From the NCBI RefSeq assembly GCF_015706575.1, contig NW_024037071.1, positions 11,583,774-11,647,773 on the forward strand: 64,000 nucleotides of DNA, written 5' to 3'. Below the pieces are notes generated by a model. That model was not told where the DNA came from. It searched no databases and saw only the letters and a program-made list of their open reading frames with translations. The position numbers and the translations under genes are program-made. Below, in pieces: positions 10,165 through 21,493 of this stretch. This stretch comes from Patiria miniata (taxonomy: Eukaryota > Echinodermata > Asteroidea > Valvatida > Asterinidae). The stretch's first letter is position 1. Every line of letters starts with the position of its first letter.

Positions 10165-12544
10165 CAGTGTTGTAGTCGAGACCGGATAGTCCGAGACCGA
10201 GACCAAGACCGAGACCTGAAGTTGCGAGACCGAGACCGAGACCAACCCCTTCAAGGCGGACCGAGACCGAGACCGAAATGGTCCGAGACCGAGACCGTGG
10301 ATAATAAATAACAATAATGTAAATAAAAAACAAGACACTAATTACAGCTGAACAGTCTGTCCTTGAGATGATGATGTTGATGGGGATGTGAAGGAAGTGA
10401 TTGAAAGCTAGGAATAACTTGTACCTGCTTAATTGTGTCATGCGAGTGCTCTTCATGTTCGCTTCATACCATAAATTACAACATGGCAACATAATTTGTT
10501 ATTGTCACAATCAATTTAAAAAAAAATTGGAAAAAAAAAACTAATTTAAAGAAGGGGAAAACCCAATTTGATGAACTTCATATATTATTGCCATTTTTTT
10601 TTAAATTAATATTGTTTAACTACTATAAAGTGTAAATCTGATATAGAAACTCTAACTTAGGAGTACAACAATTTGTACTAGTTTTTTGCAATGTTGAAAC
10701 TTGACAAAAGTAAAAGTTAAAGGTGGATGTTTCATCTGTTATAGGAACTCGGACCCTAAACTCCACAGCCACCCCTTGGTTTCAGCAATGACTACTAACG
10801 GATATTTAAATGTAACTTTAATTTTACATTGGACCTCCTTGTAAACCTGTTTCCCAAAAAAATTGGAGCAAGGAAATATTGATTTAATTTTTAAAATTTC
10901 AGTCATGGAATATCGGTTGCACCACGAACCGACGTATCGCATGTTTTGGTGTTTCGAGAAAACCGATTTAAAGTTGGTCATTATTTTGTAGGCTCATTCC
11001 ATATACTCCCTGTGTAGGAATTCAAACTATTTCGTTTTTGCGAGTAAATTATAGATTGAACTTTATTGTATGCAATCCGTGTGCATCTGAGTTGCTAAGT
11101 TTTTGAGAAATTCAGCTACAAAGTTATTCGTCACTTCGTGAAACAGATTTTTATCATGTTTATCGTATGTTATGCAACGCGCTTAATAGTGGCCGTGTGC
11201 CAGATACGGAGATACGTCGGTTCGTGAAACGCTAAATTCCAATTTTTCATGTCGACGCTCCTTTGTGACGTCATAGCACTATGGGAATTAGCGTGTAAAG
11301 CGGCGTATCGGGATACGCCACTTCGTGGTGCAGCATTTTTCATTTTTTAGAGATACGCCGCACAGTCTAATTAGCGTTCTTAGTTAATTAGAACTCCGAT
11401 CTGAATAAAACTTTCTGAGAATGAGCACTTTGATAAAATAATAACGTTAATGACGAAAACTCAATTTGGCAAAAAATCGAGATACGCCGGTTCGTGGTGC
11501 GACCGACGATATACTTGTACATGTAGACCCAAAAGTTGAGAGGTGGTAGCCAGATACGGAGTTTTATTTTTTTCTGACTGGGATTTTGCTTTTTGAGGAA
11601 TAATGGGGTACTTCAAATGAGCAGCCAGACAATCGAGTCTTATCATACACTCTCATGGCTACAGTGAGTGGTAACTGGTAAGAGTGTGTGAATTCATTGC
11701 CGGAACATCAGGTAGAAAAATGTACTCTTTCTCCAAAATATTATCCCAAATTAAAGAGAAGATTGGGGTCGAAAATGTCACTAATTTGGAGCACCTCTTT
11801 TATTTTAAAAATAAAAAAATACTTAAGTTTAACGCCCACAGGGGTGGGCTAATAAACTATAGTCCCCGAAAATGGTTGGCCGTTCTTGCATAAATCGGTA
11901 CTTACGTTGCTTTATGTGTGCGACTCAAATTTCGACATTCTGTAACCGGTCTGCCCCCCCCCCCCCATCCCTCTTTGTGATTCCCCTTCCAACCCTGCAT
12001 GTTTGTGTGTCACCTACATGTTTGTTTCTTGTTCCTCTGTCATTTACCTCTGAAGAAGGCCTGGATAAGGCTGAAATGTAATGCCACTTTATTTTTGTTT
12101 AATGTCAATACCATTACATATACTATAGAAGATCAATGAACCATATTTGCCTGATCTATCTTCCGTTACCGTAATTTTCGGAATATAAGCCGTCCGGCGT
12201 CATCATTGTCATTAGCCTATTTGAGAATATGGCCGACACAATAGAAGGGCGCTGTCACAAACTGAATATGGTGGGTGAGATGTACTTTTAGGATTCATGG
12301 CTCAGTGCCCACGCCTCTCTGTGTTTTGTACCGTGCCAGCGTATCGCCCGCATCGTCTACTTTGCCGGGCGATTTACTTGAATATTTTAGTGATACATGG
12401 CGAGTCAAAAAAAAAAGGTGACCGTATGATAAAAAAAAGAAATGGCACGCTCCATTTTGTAAAAAATATAATTGGGATAAAGAACATGTTATTGAATAGT
12501 AACTGTGAAAATTTCACGTAATTTGCATACTCTATTCCCAAGTC

Positions 12545-12583
<39 letters not shown>

Positions 12584-13199
12584 GATCACAAAATCCAGCT
12601 GTCCACCACTTATACCAATTTAACGGTCTACGAATTGATGAATATCCATTAATAAATATAATGAAAAAAAACGTTTTCCCGCCTCCACGAATAAAGGAAA
12701 AATTGAAAAGGAAAATAGAAAAAAATCACCAATATTTCTGGGGAAAAAGAGTTGAATTGTTCCCCATATTCAAAACACAAAATCTGACGGTAAAAATAAT
12801 GTTTCAGTCTTGATTCATAAGATTTAAATCTCAGTTGTATTTGGAATCAATGAGGATGGCTATAAAGTGCTTGTTTCAACAGACCATCCAACAATAAAAA
12901 CGAGAAATAAGAAGAGGAGCAATGGTTGTTGGACTATGCCTCACTCACTAGAAAGAGAAGAGAGACATGTCCATTAGCATCACACTGCAGTCACATTTGC
13001 CCTCATCTGATTCTTTACTTAACCCTAAAAGGGCCGGGGGGCGTATTCCCCTCCCCCCCCCTCACCTACCAGCCAAAATATCGAGACCAAAGTGGACCGA
13101 GACCAAGACCGAGACCACAGCTCCCGAGACCAAGACCGAGACCAGCAAAAAGTGGTCTCGATACCGAGACCGAGACCGGTCTCGAGACCTACAACACTG
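10165..13199. mobile_element. Candidate ~3 kb hAT-like element with CGAGAC hexamer arrays at both ends
   Basis: The left end CAGTGTTGTAGTCGAGACC (10165) and right end GGTCTCGAGACC...TACAACACTG (ending 13199) are inverted relative to each other, and each passes inward into a CGAGAC array (10172-10310 and about 13080-13190). Flanks GCTGCAGC and GCTGCACT match at 6 of 8 positions, so pairing of these ends is probable, not certain. The interior has no transposase: it holds AT-rich DNA, a poly-C run at 11955-11968, poly-A at 12555-12581 and a retroelement-like tail motif at 12050-12076. It may instead be two separate solo elements. Confidence 0.5.
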
Positions 13200-13246
13200 G
13201 CTGCACTGAGCTATAGCAATACACAGAGAGCATTGAACGATCGAGA

Positions 13247-13499
13247 CAGTGAGGTAAAGTGTGCCAGTGAGTGGGGGGATGGGGGAAAAAATTGCCCGGC
13301 AGTGGAAATTCGGAAGTGGGGGAGGGGGTATTTGTTATCTTTGATACTTTTGGGATGTTGGGATGTCAGAAAAATACCTCGAAATCCGCATTTTCTTTTC
13401 TCATCATGTAAAAGTGGGGGATATGGTTCAATAGCCCATCCCCCGGTCAAAAAAGTGTGGGGGATATATACCCCCATCCCCCCGGGATTTAGGCCCCTG
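13247..13499. mobile_element. hAT-like miniature element rich in G/C runs
   Basis: Flanked by GATCGAGA (13239-13246) and GATCAAGA (13500-13507), a 7/8 match. The left end CAGTGAGGTAAAG and the reverse-complemented right end CAGGGGCCTAAATCCC are only loosely similar. G and C runs of five to six lie near both ends. Non-coding. Confidence 0.55.
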
Positions 13500-13626
13500 G
13501 ATCAAGACATCGACGGAAAAAAACGGATTACAAATTTCGAATTATTAGCGGCACGACAATAATATTCAGTTTAGATTTATCTTTTTGTGCGTACGAGGCA
13601 CAAAATCTACGCAAAAGCAACTCAGC

Positions 13627-13797
13627 CATGGGCGTCGCGACGGGGGGGGGGGGGGGGAGGGGGGAGGGCAAGGGGGGGGGTGCTTGTCCCTGCCCCCCTC
13701 TAAAACTGAGAAATCGAGAATATGTTGAGAAATACATGATTTTTTGGGGAAAAATATGATTTGCCCCCCTCTAGAAAAAATCCTGGCGACGCCCATG
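13627..13797. mobile_element. hAT-like miniature element with poly-G tracts, perfect 8-bp TSD
   Basis: Target duplication AACTCAGC at 13619-13626 and 13798-13805. Terminal inverted repeats CATGGGCGTCGC and GCGACGCCCATG. A run of 16 G and a second G run sit inside the left end and CCCCCCTCTAGAAAAAATCC precedes the right end. Same family as 7597-7870. Confidence 0.9.
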
Positions 13798-13805
13798 AAC
13801 TCAGC

Positions 13806-14543
13806 CCCCACAAAAGAAGACAAAAAAAATGGGGGGGGGGGGAAACAAACAAACACAAGACAAAAAACAACTCTTACCATGGCCATTCACAATGGATGTA
13901 GGGCCTCAAATCGTTTTAACTTTTTCTATTAAATCATTTTCAAACCATATTGGTTAATAATTAACATGAACTACGCATTCCATAGGTCCATTTTCCCTAT
14001 ACCAAGCAGGTTTACTCAGCTCCATTTAGCCACGGACCATTCCATGACTATGGTATTAAGACAACTTAAAGATGTACTGTCCTCGTTCAAGTTTAAAAAA
14101 AAACGTGGAGTAGACTTCAGCAGCAATAGAAGACTGTCGTCTTCACTCCTTCTCTTGTTCAATAAAAAAAAAAATCACTACACAAAATTAAAAGCGATTC
14201 AATACAGTGTGTCGGTTCGTCGTCTCTAGCGGTCGCCATTTTTTGGCCGATGTATGTTCCTTGTAGGAACAAAATCACACGATTGGGGAAACCAACGGTC
14301 AATAAGTCAATGTGAGGGCCGAGCACGATTGGAGAGTGTGAATGCTGAAACGAAAGAGAAATAATCTAGCAACAGCAACAATATAGAAACTAGATCACTT
14401 TCCTGACAGTTACCGGAGTGTGTACAAGTACAACCTCCTATGCCTCCAGCTATTTAAGGTCAGTATAATATTGGTTTTGTCACAATTGTGATGTTCCTAT
14501 ACGTTGAATTCTGCGTTTCGACTGTCTCATATCAAAAACATCT
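13806..14543. other. No gene seen
   Basis: Poly-A and poly-G microsatellites near 13830 and otherwise unique-looking sequence. No exon or repeat was recognised. Confidence 0.55.
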
Positions 14544-14551
14544 AGCCACAC

Positions 14552-14712
14552 CAGTGGCGCACCACAAGGGGGGTCGGGGGGGGGGGGGGGCTTGCCTTTT
14601 TTTCTGCCGCCAAAAACTTTGGGCAAGTTTTTTAAAACAAATTAACTTCTAAAATATTGTTTAAAAAATTGTGAGCCCCCCCCCCCCCAGCCAAATCCTG
14701 GGTGCACCACTG
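14552..14712. mobile_element. hAT-like miniature element with poly-G/poly-C ends, perfect 8-bp TSD
   Basis: Target duplication AGCCACAC at 14544-14551 and 14713-14720. Ends CAGTGGCGCACCA and TGGGTGCACCACTG are inverted repeats. GGGGGGTCGGGG with 14 G lies at the left and a C run plus AGCCAAATCC at the right. The word GGATTTGGCT links it to the copies at 21255-21485 and 30158-30335. Confidence 0.9.
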
Positions 14713-14720
14713 AGCCACAC

Positions 14721-15123
14721 TGCAAACTTACACCTAGATATTTTGAACATTTTGATGAAATTGTCATACGCCACTTTAGATCCATAAACTCGGGCATAAC
14801 GAATTCGAGGCCACCTATCTTAAAGATGATTCCCCGTGCTGTTTTCAATTTTCATCCCGAAAAATAGATTCCTTTTCAAAATTTCTATTATTTTTTCTAG
14901 CCATGCAAAAGTTATTTATTTTTAACAGACGGGCCCATATGCCCCTTTTTTCCAACAGCCTTGACGGATTTGCTATTCATTATTCGTTTTGTTGGACAAA
15001 TTGGGGCTTTGCAAAATTGCTACTTGAAATTAATTGAAAACAGATTGGAACATGTAAACTCATTTAGAACATAATTCATTCATATCATAAGTAGGCCTGC
15101 CAGTAAGCGTACAAAACCCTTTT
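14721..15123. other. No gene seen
   Basis: AT-rich spacer with nothing recognised. Confidence 0.55.
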
Positions 15124-15312
15124 GAATGAAACAAGCTCCAATTACCGTTACACAGACATTTTTATGTCCGCGGGCAAAATCTTTGAACATCAATTTCTCC
15201 CGTTTTGACAATCTTCATGCCACTTTCGGAGTTTGTTTCCCTTATAGGCCTAATAGTCCAACAATTATGTGCAAAAAAATCGTTTCGATACGGTTCCTTA
15301 TTTTTCAATAAA
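15124..15312 (+). repeat. Dispersed repeat, copy 1
   Basis: Shares about 190 bp with 42469-42665 in the same orientation: GAATGAAAC, ACAGACAT, AAATCTTTGAA, AATTTCTCC, TTCATGC, TTATTTCCCTTATA-like blocks at matching spacing. Much diverged, no terminal repeats seen. Class unknown. Confidence 0.6.
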
Positions 15313-16279
15313 ATTGTAAAATGTTCAACCGAATGCCCCTTTTCACAAAAGAAAAAAGGCAGGGTATTGTTATTTACATAAGCATTTTGAAGCACTATAC
15401 AGGGCCTGTTTCCTCGAGTGTGCACTTAACTCTCGGCTGGGGTACATGTGTAGATTGCTTTCCTTGTGGAAACGATCGATTTATCCGCAACCGTACCGGT
15501 TTTGACTACTCTATCGTTATTTTTCATCACTAATGCATAAATCTCCGAACATAAAATGCTAGAACCTACTGCTAAATCTGGTGTTCGAGTTATAATCAGA
15601 TATGAATAATTTCATTGATATGTCAAATTTTACTCTAAAAAAGTTTGCGAGAGTATGCAGGACGCAGTACATGAATTTGACATGGTCGTCGTGGCAAAGA
15701 ATGATCTGGACGGAATAGTCTCATAATTAATACTAAGATGAAAATGGCAGATTACAGAATTTATTATATTGATCTTCTCTTCCTTGTGTCGGTATTTGAA
15801 GCGATACATTTGCTAATCATCTGCTTCAAATTAGTTATGTTTTTGCTGTAGCTCACTTAGTGTATAGTTCAGTCACCCGGCTTTTCAGTAGAACTAACGA
15901 TCAATGTGCACTACAATGACCGTTTGCAATTCGATAGAATAGGGTCATTTGGATTACCCATCAGGCCCAGGAAACACAATCTCCTCAGTCTTGTGTCAGC
16001 CTAATTCCTTCCGTCTTAAGATTCGTACAGTTAGTTTCTTGTTTGCCGAGTTCTCCTCTCCCAGCTTCAAATTCCTCTATAGCCACGCCGACGAACAACT
16101 CAATCCTGGTTACACTAGCTTGATTTCATCGACGTGTGAAATACAAGCATGACCGCATCTTGAGCCCTTGAACCGTAACATTAGCCAAGACTTCTGGAGC
16201 AAACGTCATTGACTTCGGTTGTCACGGAAACAGAGACAGCGCATTATCCAGTTTAGAAACGGTTGGAATTAGGTTACTA
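15313..16279. other. No gene seen
   Basis: No reading frame with protein-like composition and splice borders, and no repeat was recognised. Confidence 0.5.
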
Positions 16280-16287
16280 GTATAAGT

Positions 16288-16595
16288 CAGTGGCGGTTCT
16301 ACGGGGAGGGGGGCCAAAAAAATGTCTAGCGCCCCCCCCAAAAAAAAAAAATCCATAAAAAAAGAAAAATTCACTAGCAAAATGTAATAATTTGACGTAC
16401 ATGGGAACGGTCTCCCCCTAAATGAGAATGATGCATTTGTACACTTTAAGTTAATATAGTGTGCCTGATTGTAGGATTATATCAGCGTCCCCCCCCCCCC
16501 CCCCCCCCACGTATTGATTTTCAGAGGCCTAAGTGTCCGGAGAAAATAACCTGTCTACATTTCAAAAAAAAATATTGGCTCTAGAACCGCGCCTG
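16288..16595. mobile_element. hAT-like miniature element with poly-G/poly-C tracts, perfect 8-bp TSD
   Basis: Target duplication GTATAAGT at 16280-16287 and 16596-16603. Ends CAGTGGCGGTTCTA and TAGAACCGCGCCTG are inverted repeats. The interior has GGGGAGGGGGG, C runs at about 16334 and 16490-16508, and the words GATTGTAGGATT and GTGTCCGGAG. These recur in the damaged copy near 27166. Confidence 0.9.
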
Positions 16596-16603
16596 GTATA
16601 AGT

Positions 16604-17508
16604 TTAGGTGATTGCGCCTATAACTAGGTCATACATTGTGACACGTAAAACACGTTCAAAATCGATCATGAAACGAAGGATCAGATTGAAATGTCTTGAC
16701 CTTTTATCTATCGTACATGTTGTTTCTGTCTTCATTGCAAAAACTGTGTCTGGTAATTAAACACTTTTCTAAACACTTTCTTGCTATCAGTTTGTAAACA
16801 TGTTTAAATACTTAACATGTTTGGAGTAAGGATGGATAGTGCTTAGCAATTGAACATTGATGTTTAGGAATTGAACAGATAATGCTTAGCTATTAAACAT
16901 GTTTAAAAGTGATAGCGAGATTGCGTTCAATTGCTACACAGTTTATAGAGTGTTGTCTTTGTCCCTGTCGGAATTAACGAGCTAAATCGCGTAAGAAGCA
17001 CTTAACACTGACCACTGGCTCACATCACCAAAATTTCTGAAACGTTGGGGTTTGTCAGCACATTTTATACCAACCAGTGGTAGGCCTATCCACTTCATCG
17101 AATACGGGATGTCAAAAAAATCTGCTTCGAGTAAAAACACCCTTCTTTTTTTTCTTTTCTTTTTAACACGAATAATCTATTATTTATGCACGCATGCGCA
17201 TAACGCAACTTGAGGCGGAATTGAATTTCAGCGCATTGGTATAGTCATGGGAGCACGAAAATATTGGTCTTATTGTTAGAATTTGGCGATTTTGTTGTTC
17301 CAACGGTGGAAACCTCCAGAATTAACAACAGTGTTCATGTACGGCTAGCATGGATGAAGAGAGGAACGAAAATGAAGGAGAGAATGACGGATACATGTAT
17401 GTTTTGCTCCTTTGTTACCGCAAACAGTGAAAATAACATTGATCTCGATGCTGGGAATGATATAGTAACTCATCCGCGGTTGCTGAAACTAAATCCATAA
17501 TTAGCCGT
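16604..17508. other. No gene seen
   Basis: Contains several loosely repeated AAACATGTTTAAA-like words at about 16795-16920. No gene recognised. Confidence 0.5.
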
Positions 17509-17720
17509 AACGCAACGGTGTTGCTATCTACGGTTGCGTTAATATCCCCCACCCCACCCCACACCACCCACCCCACACCACCCCTCCCCACCCCACCCCA
17601 CCCCAGGCCCACGATCCACCACATCGCACCACGATTACCACACCGCACCACGCCCCACTCCACCCCCTCTTTTCGAAGTTGGCACAGCCAGTGTGTACCC
17701 TGCTCCTCTCTAGTAAAAAC
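17509..17720. repeat. CCCCACACCACCC simple repeat beside a short hairpin
   Basis: TAACGCAAC at 17509-17517 pairs with GTTGCGTTA at 17533-17541. It is followed by a strand-asymmetric C/A-rich simple repeat to about 17660. The long frames on both strands here are products of the simple repeat. Confidence 0.7.
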
Positions 17721-18597
17721 TGTTGCGACGCCGATAAGAGTATTTTTTGAAGAAAAAAAAGGGTGGGGGACCGCCATATAAAAAAAATAATGAAAATGGT
17801 TAACAATCTGCTAGAATTTTACTAAATCAAAGTTCGTTCTGTAGCCTAGACGAAAAATGTATTTACATATCACACTGTCATTAAGTAATCCGACGACGTT
17901 TCACGAGAGAGTTGCACAAAGCAGGAAAATCCATGTCAACCAGTTTGTTGCTTTCAGAAGTTGCCACAGCCGGTAATTGAGCCATTTACAATACATTCGG
18001 CATATTACAGAAAGTGTGGATTGATACTTCCAATGAGACACAATCAAATGATATACAAGTCACATTTTGTGCAGGCAATATTTTATTTCACAATTAGGTT
18101 TCCAAGACAATTTACAACCATACTTTGTACAATCAAATTTAAAAGTACGTATATAGGAGCATTTGCGTTTTGTGCATCTTTTCGTTTGAATAAATTGCAT
18201 GACAACTATAACCAGTGAAATCTTGAGTGGCTACTATACATTTTGTTATGGTAACGGGATTACATTGCTAATACAAGTAACAACAACCTTCTGTGATTGT
18301 CTTCTTCCCAACAACACCATTTCAGGCGGAAACATTTTACAGGGTATTTGGTACTTCACTTAAAGCATGAATGTTCTCATTAAGTCGGTAGGTTCATTTC
18401 CGGGTAATCAACCAATGTTCCTACGTGCCTTGCAATATACATATAACACTGACAAGTACATCTGCATCGTAAACATTTATACAAAGATACTACATATCTG
18501 TCTGTCAGGAATGTAGTTTCACATTGTTATCCACATTGTGAATATCATTTTCACAAAAACAACTGTATTTTAACCACTTTAATTTTAACAGCAATCG
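17721..18597. other. No gene seen
   Basis: AT-rich sequence, nothing recognised. Confidence 0.5.
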
Positions 18598-18605
18598 TGA
18601 TCTAC

Positions 18606-19833
18606 CAGTGATGTAGTGCCTTGATGCTGGGCCTTGGCCTTAAGGCTGCCTTAAGGCTGGATTTTAGGGCCTTGGCCTTGGCCTCGAGGCTTGAGGGCAA
18701 AAGCCTTGGCCTTGGCCTTGGCCTTGAGGGTTCAGGGCCTTGCAATTTTGAGTCAAGGCTCTTCAAGGCCCATAGAATTTTGCATATTCCAGATAAATCT
18801 GTTCAAAATTTTGCTGTTACCATTTTAATCGTATTACCATGGAGGAGGGAAGCACCCTATAGATTTGTGTGTTGGGCACACTTCCACTTTTGTAGCATCA
18901 CATTTTGTTACCATTGTAGTAGATTTGATGCAACAATATTCCATACACTTGTGGGGCTAATGAGATGATCACTTTAATTGCATATAACTATGGAATAGAT
19001 CTGATTGGTTGTATATGTCTCCCTGATAAGTGCTAAAGATTTGCATGTATCTGTTTTAGATAATGCTGATATTTCTGACCATGTTGGGCCAGCAAATACA
19101 AATTTCCCAAATCAGTTTCTTGGATCCCCCTTTTGTTACACTTGGGAGAATTGTGTGTCAATATACAAGTAAATCATTATTTTGTTTAGTTAAACCATAT
19201 TGAAGACCTGAACTTATACTTTAATAGATACAGTGCAGTCATAAAACGGTGTAGGCCTATGCGAGCATGTTGATTGCAATTAAAGAAATGTTGTTCTTCG
19301 TAACGAGCAATTCGTGATGATAATGGCGGATCCAGGGGGGCCAAAAGGGGCCATGCCCCCCCCCCCCCAAAAAAAACATGACGTCGTTATAAAGGCAGGC
19401 AATGAGTACACCACCATCTTTTCCTCAAAAAACATCGGTTAAAATGGTCAGAAATTGCCTCAAATCGCACCACAAGAGCATCTCGAATCCAACAATTTTT
19501 CGGGGCCCTTAAGCGGGCCCCGAAGCCCAAGCCGTAATTTTTTGACCCACTTTTTTGGGTGGACCAAAATTTCTTTGCCCCCCCCCCCACATTGTGTTCT
19601 GGATCCGCCCTTGCGTGATGATGTGTCACTCATGTGACTATAATTAGTTCTATATCAGTGGTCATTTCATAAACAGGGCCTTGGCCTTGGCCTTGGCCTT
19701 GAGGGTTAAGCCTTGGCCTTGGCCTCGAGGCTTGAGGGTTAAAGCCTTGGCCTTGGCCTTGGCCTTGGCCTTGAGGGTCAAAGCCTTGGCCTTGGCCTTG
19801 GCCTTGAGGGTCAAAGCCTTTGCTCCAACACTG
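18606..19833. mobile_element. hAT-like element with GGCCTT hexamer arrays at both ends, perfect 8-bp TSD
   Basis: Target duplication TGATCTAC at 18598-18605 and 19834-19841. The left end CAGTGATGTAGTGCCTTG and the right end, ending GCTCCAACACTG, are inverted. Each passes inward into GGCCTT arrays (about 18625-18770 and 19676-19820) that read in the same direction on this strand. The interior (18780-19310) is AT-rich and non-coding, and a second element is nested at 19321-19613. It is non-autonomous, as no transposase is present. Confidence 0.9.
19321..19613. mobile_element. hAT-like miniature element, GGCGGATCCAG family, copy 1 (nested)
   Basis: Target duplication CGTGATGA at 19313-19320 and 19614-19621. 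Ends TAATGGCGGATCCAGGGG and TTCTGGATCCGCCCTTG. G run at the left, C run at about 19362-19370 and at the right end. The core AAAGGCAGGCAATGAGTAC and CAGAAATTGCCTCA is shared with 49362-49651 and, inverted, with 59669-60159. Nested inside the GGCCTT element, so it is the younger insertion. Confidence 0.95.
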
Positions 19834-19841
19834 TGATCTAC

Positions 19842-20698
19842 ACACTTTAGATAAATCCATTTTGATGAGTGGGAAACGGTGATGTGTAAAGTCCGAAAAC
19901 AAATACTTCGTGGAAAGTTTCAAGTGAGCTGACTGGCCGTCTACTGAGGGGGTATTAGGCCTATATTACAGGATTTTTCCACATTGTGTGTGCAATTTCC
20001 CACATCGGGGGAAAACACTACAAAGTAAAACAATGATACCACAAGGAGAAAGGAAATCAAATTTCAAGTTTCGAAGACCGAACACTCATCGGGGGGGGGG
20101 GGGTCATCTTGATGATTCTAAAAACAGGAGGTCATAACTTACGCCAAATGTATATGCAACAAGGAATTAGCTTCATGCTATTTTTGCTCCCACAAAATAT
20201 ATTTGATTTGACCACATGCACAGAGAATTGCCTGACATACAGGGTGAGTCAAAAAAGCGAAACCCAAATGTCGGGACCATTGTTTTAGTGAAGTTCTGCA
20301 TGTAGCACTGTCAAAATCTAGGATATAAAAGCCCAATTCATAAGCTTTCTTTTAGTACGAGAATCATTCAAATCACTTATGTACTTTTATAGAAGACAAA
20401 TCACATGGATGTGTGTGAATTGTGTTCGTTTTGCTGAAAGAACGCACACCACTTTTGTAATTCGTGGAAAGAACTATTAAAGGTGTAAAGAAATTAAGAA
20501 TGGTTCGAAAACAATGAAGAATACATGAAAAAATCACGAGTTTGTCCTTCCGAGATTTAATTTAAAAAATACATTTTCCTGTTTCCAAAACCGGCCACAA
20601 AAAACACCAATTTTTACTTTATGACGTCATAAAGCACAGATTGCTGCCTTGCTCCCAGCATACCAAGGTCCGGAAATTGTAGGTTGTTTTGCAGATTA
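19842..20698. other. No gene seen
   Basis: A 13-G run at about 20090 without inverted ends, and CAGGGTGAGTCAAAAAAG at 20240, which resembles a transposon terminus but has no partner found. Confidence 0.5.
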
Positions 20699-20706
20699 GG
20701 TGAAAC

Positions 20707-21045
20707 GGGGCCGTATCATAAGTCCGACGCCTCATAGGTCCGACTCCTCATAAGTCCGAAATTTCAGGCTTATGAGGCGTCGGACTTATGAGGCATAACA
20801 TTTATTTATTCCGCCTCATAGCTCCGACGCCTCATAAGTCCGACAACGGAAAAACGAGGCGTTTAATTTGTCGGACTTACGAGGTGTCGGAGCTATGAGG
20901 CGTCGAACCTATGAGGCGTCGGACTTACGAGGCGTCAGACCTATGAGGCGTCGGACTTATGGGCCTTTATTTGGTTGGGGGATTCGATTTTGTCGGACTT
21001 ATGAAGCGTCGGACCTACGAGGCGTCGGACTTATGAGCGGACCCC
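20707..21045. mobile_element. Palindromic minisatellite bounded by inverted ends and an 8-bp TSD
   Basis: Target duplication GGTGAAAC at 20699-20706 and 21046-21053. The left end GGGGCCGTATCATAAGTCC and the reverse-complemented right end GGGGTCCGCTCATAAGTCC match. The left half repeats CATAAGTCCGACGCCT and the right half repeats its reverse complement (ATGAGGCGTCGGACTTA), so the unit can fold into a hairpin. Non-coding. Confidence 0.85.
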
Positions 21046-21254
21046 GGTGAAACACAAGTGAGTTGCACTTTTTACTGACCTTCTACACGGTTCCCCACTG
21101 AAAAGCAATCACACGTCATTTACAATTAACTACGAAAGCCTATCTAGTCTTCGAGGGATGCCTGCCCATTGCATCGCAGTTCATTTTGTCAACGGCTGCA
21201 AACCACTGATGCAAACTCAGCAGGAGCGACAAATGCGACAAAAACTGATGAGGT

Positions 21255-21485
21255 CCGATGGCGCACCCAGGATTTGGCTGGGGGGGGGGGGCTCCATTTT
21301 TTTCAAAAAAATGTTGCCCAAATTTTTGGCCGCAGAAAAAATATTGGAGTTTTTTCGGGGGGGGTGGACTATTTTGACTTTGGTGGCGCCACCTACACCC
21401 CTATTGTACTACTCGAAATAGGCCACATGCATAATCACCAAAGTAAAATCGTGGGACTAAAAAAAAAAAAATGGGTGCGCCATTG
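21255..21485. mobile_element. hAT-like miniature element with poly-G tract
   Basis: Ends CGATGGCGCACCCAGGATT and GGGTGCGCCATTG are inverted; GGGGGGGGGGG follows TTTGGCT at the left end. Flanks ATGAGGTC and ATGATGCC match at 6 of 8. Same family as 14552 and 30158. Confidence 0.7.
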
Positions 21486-21493
21486 ATGATGCC

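Noticed and set aside
17415-17806. Overlapping Gly/Trp/Val- and Pro/His-rich frames on both strands
   Set aside because: Product of the CCCCACACCACCC simple repeat.
20090-20102. G run as a further G-capped element
   Set aside because: No inverted ends or target duplication flank it.
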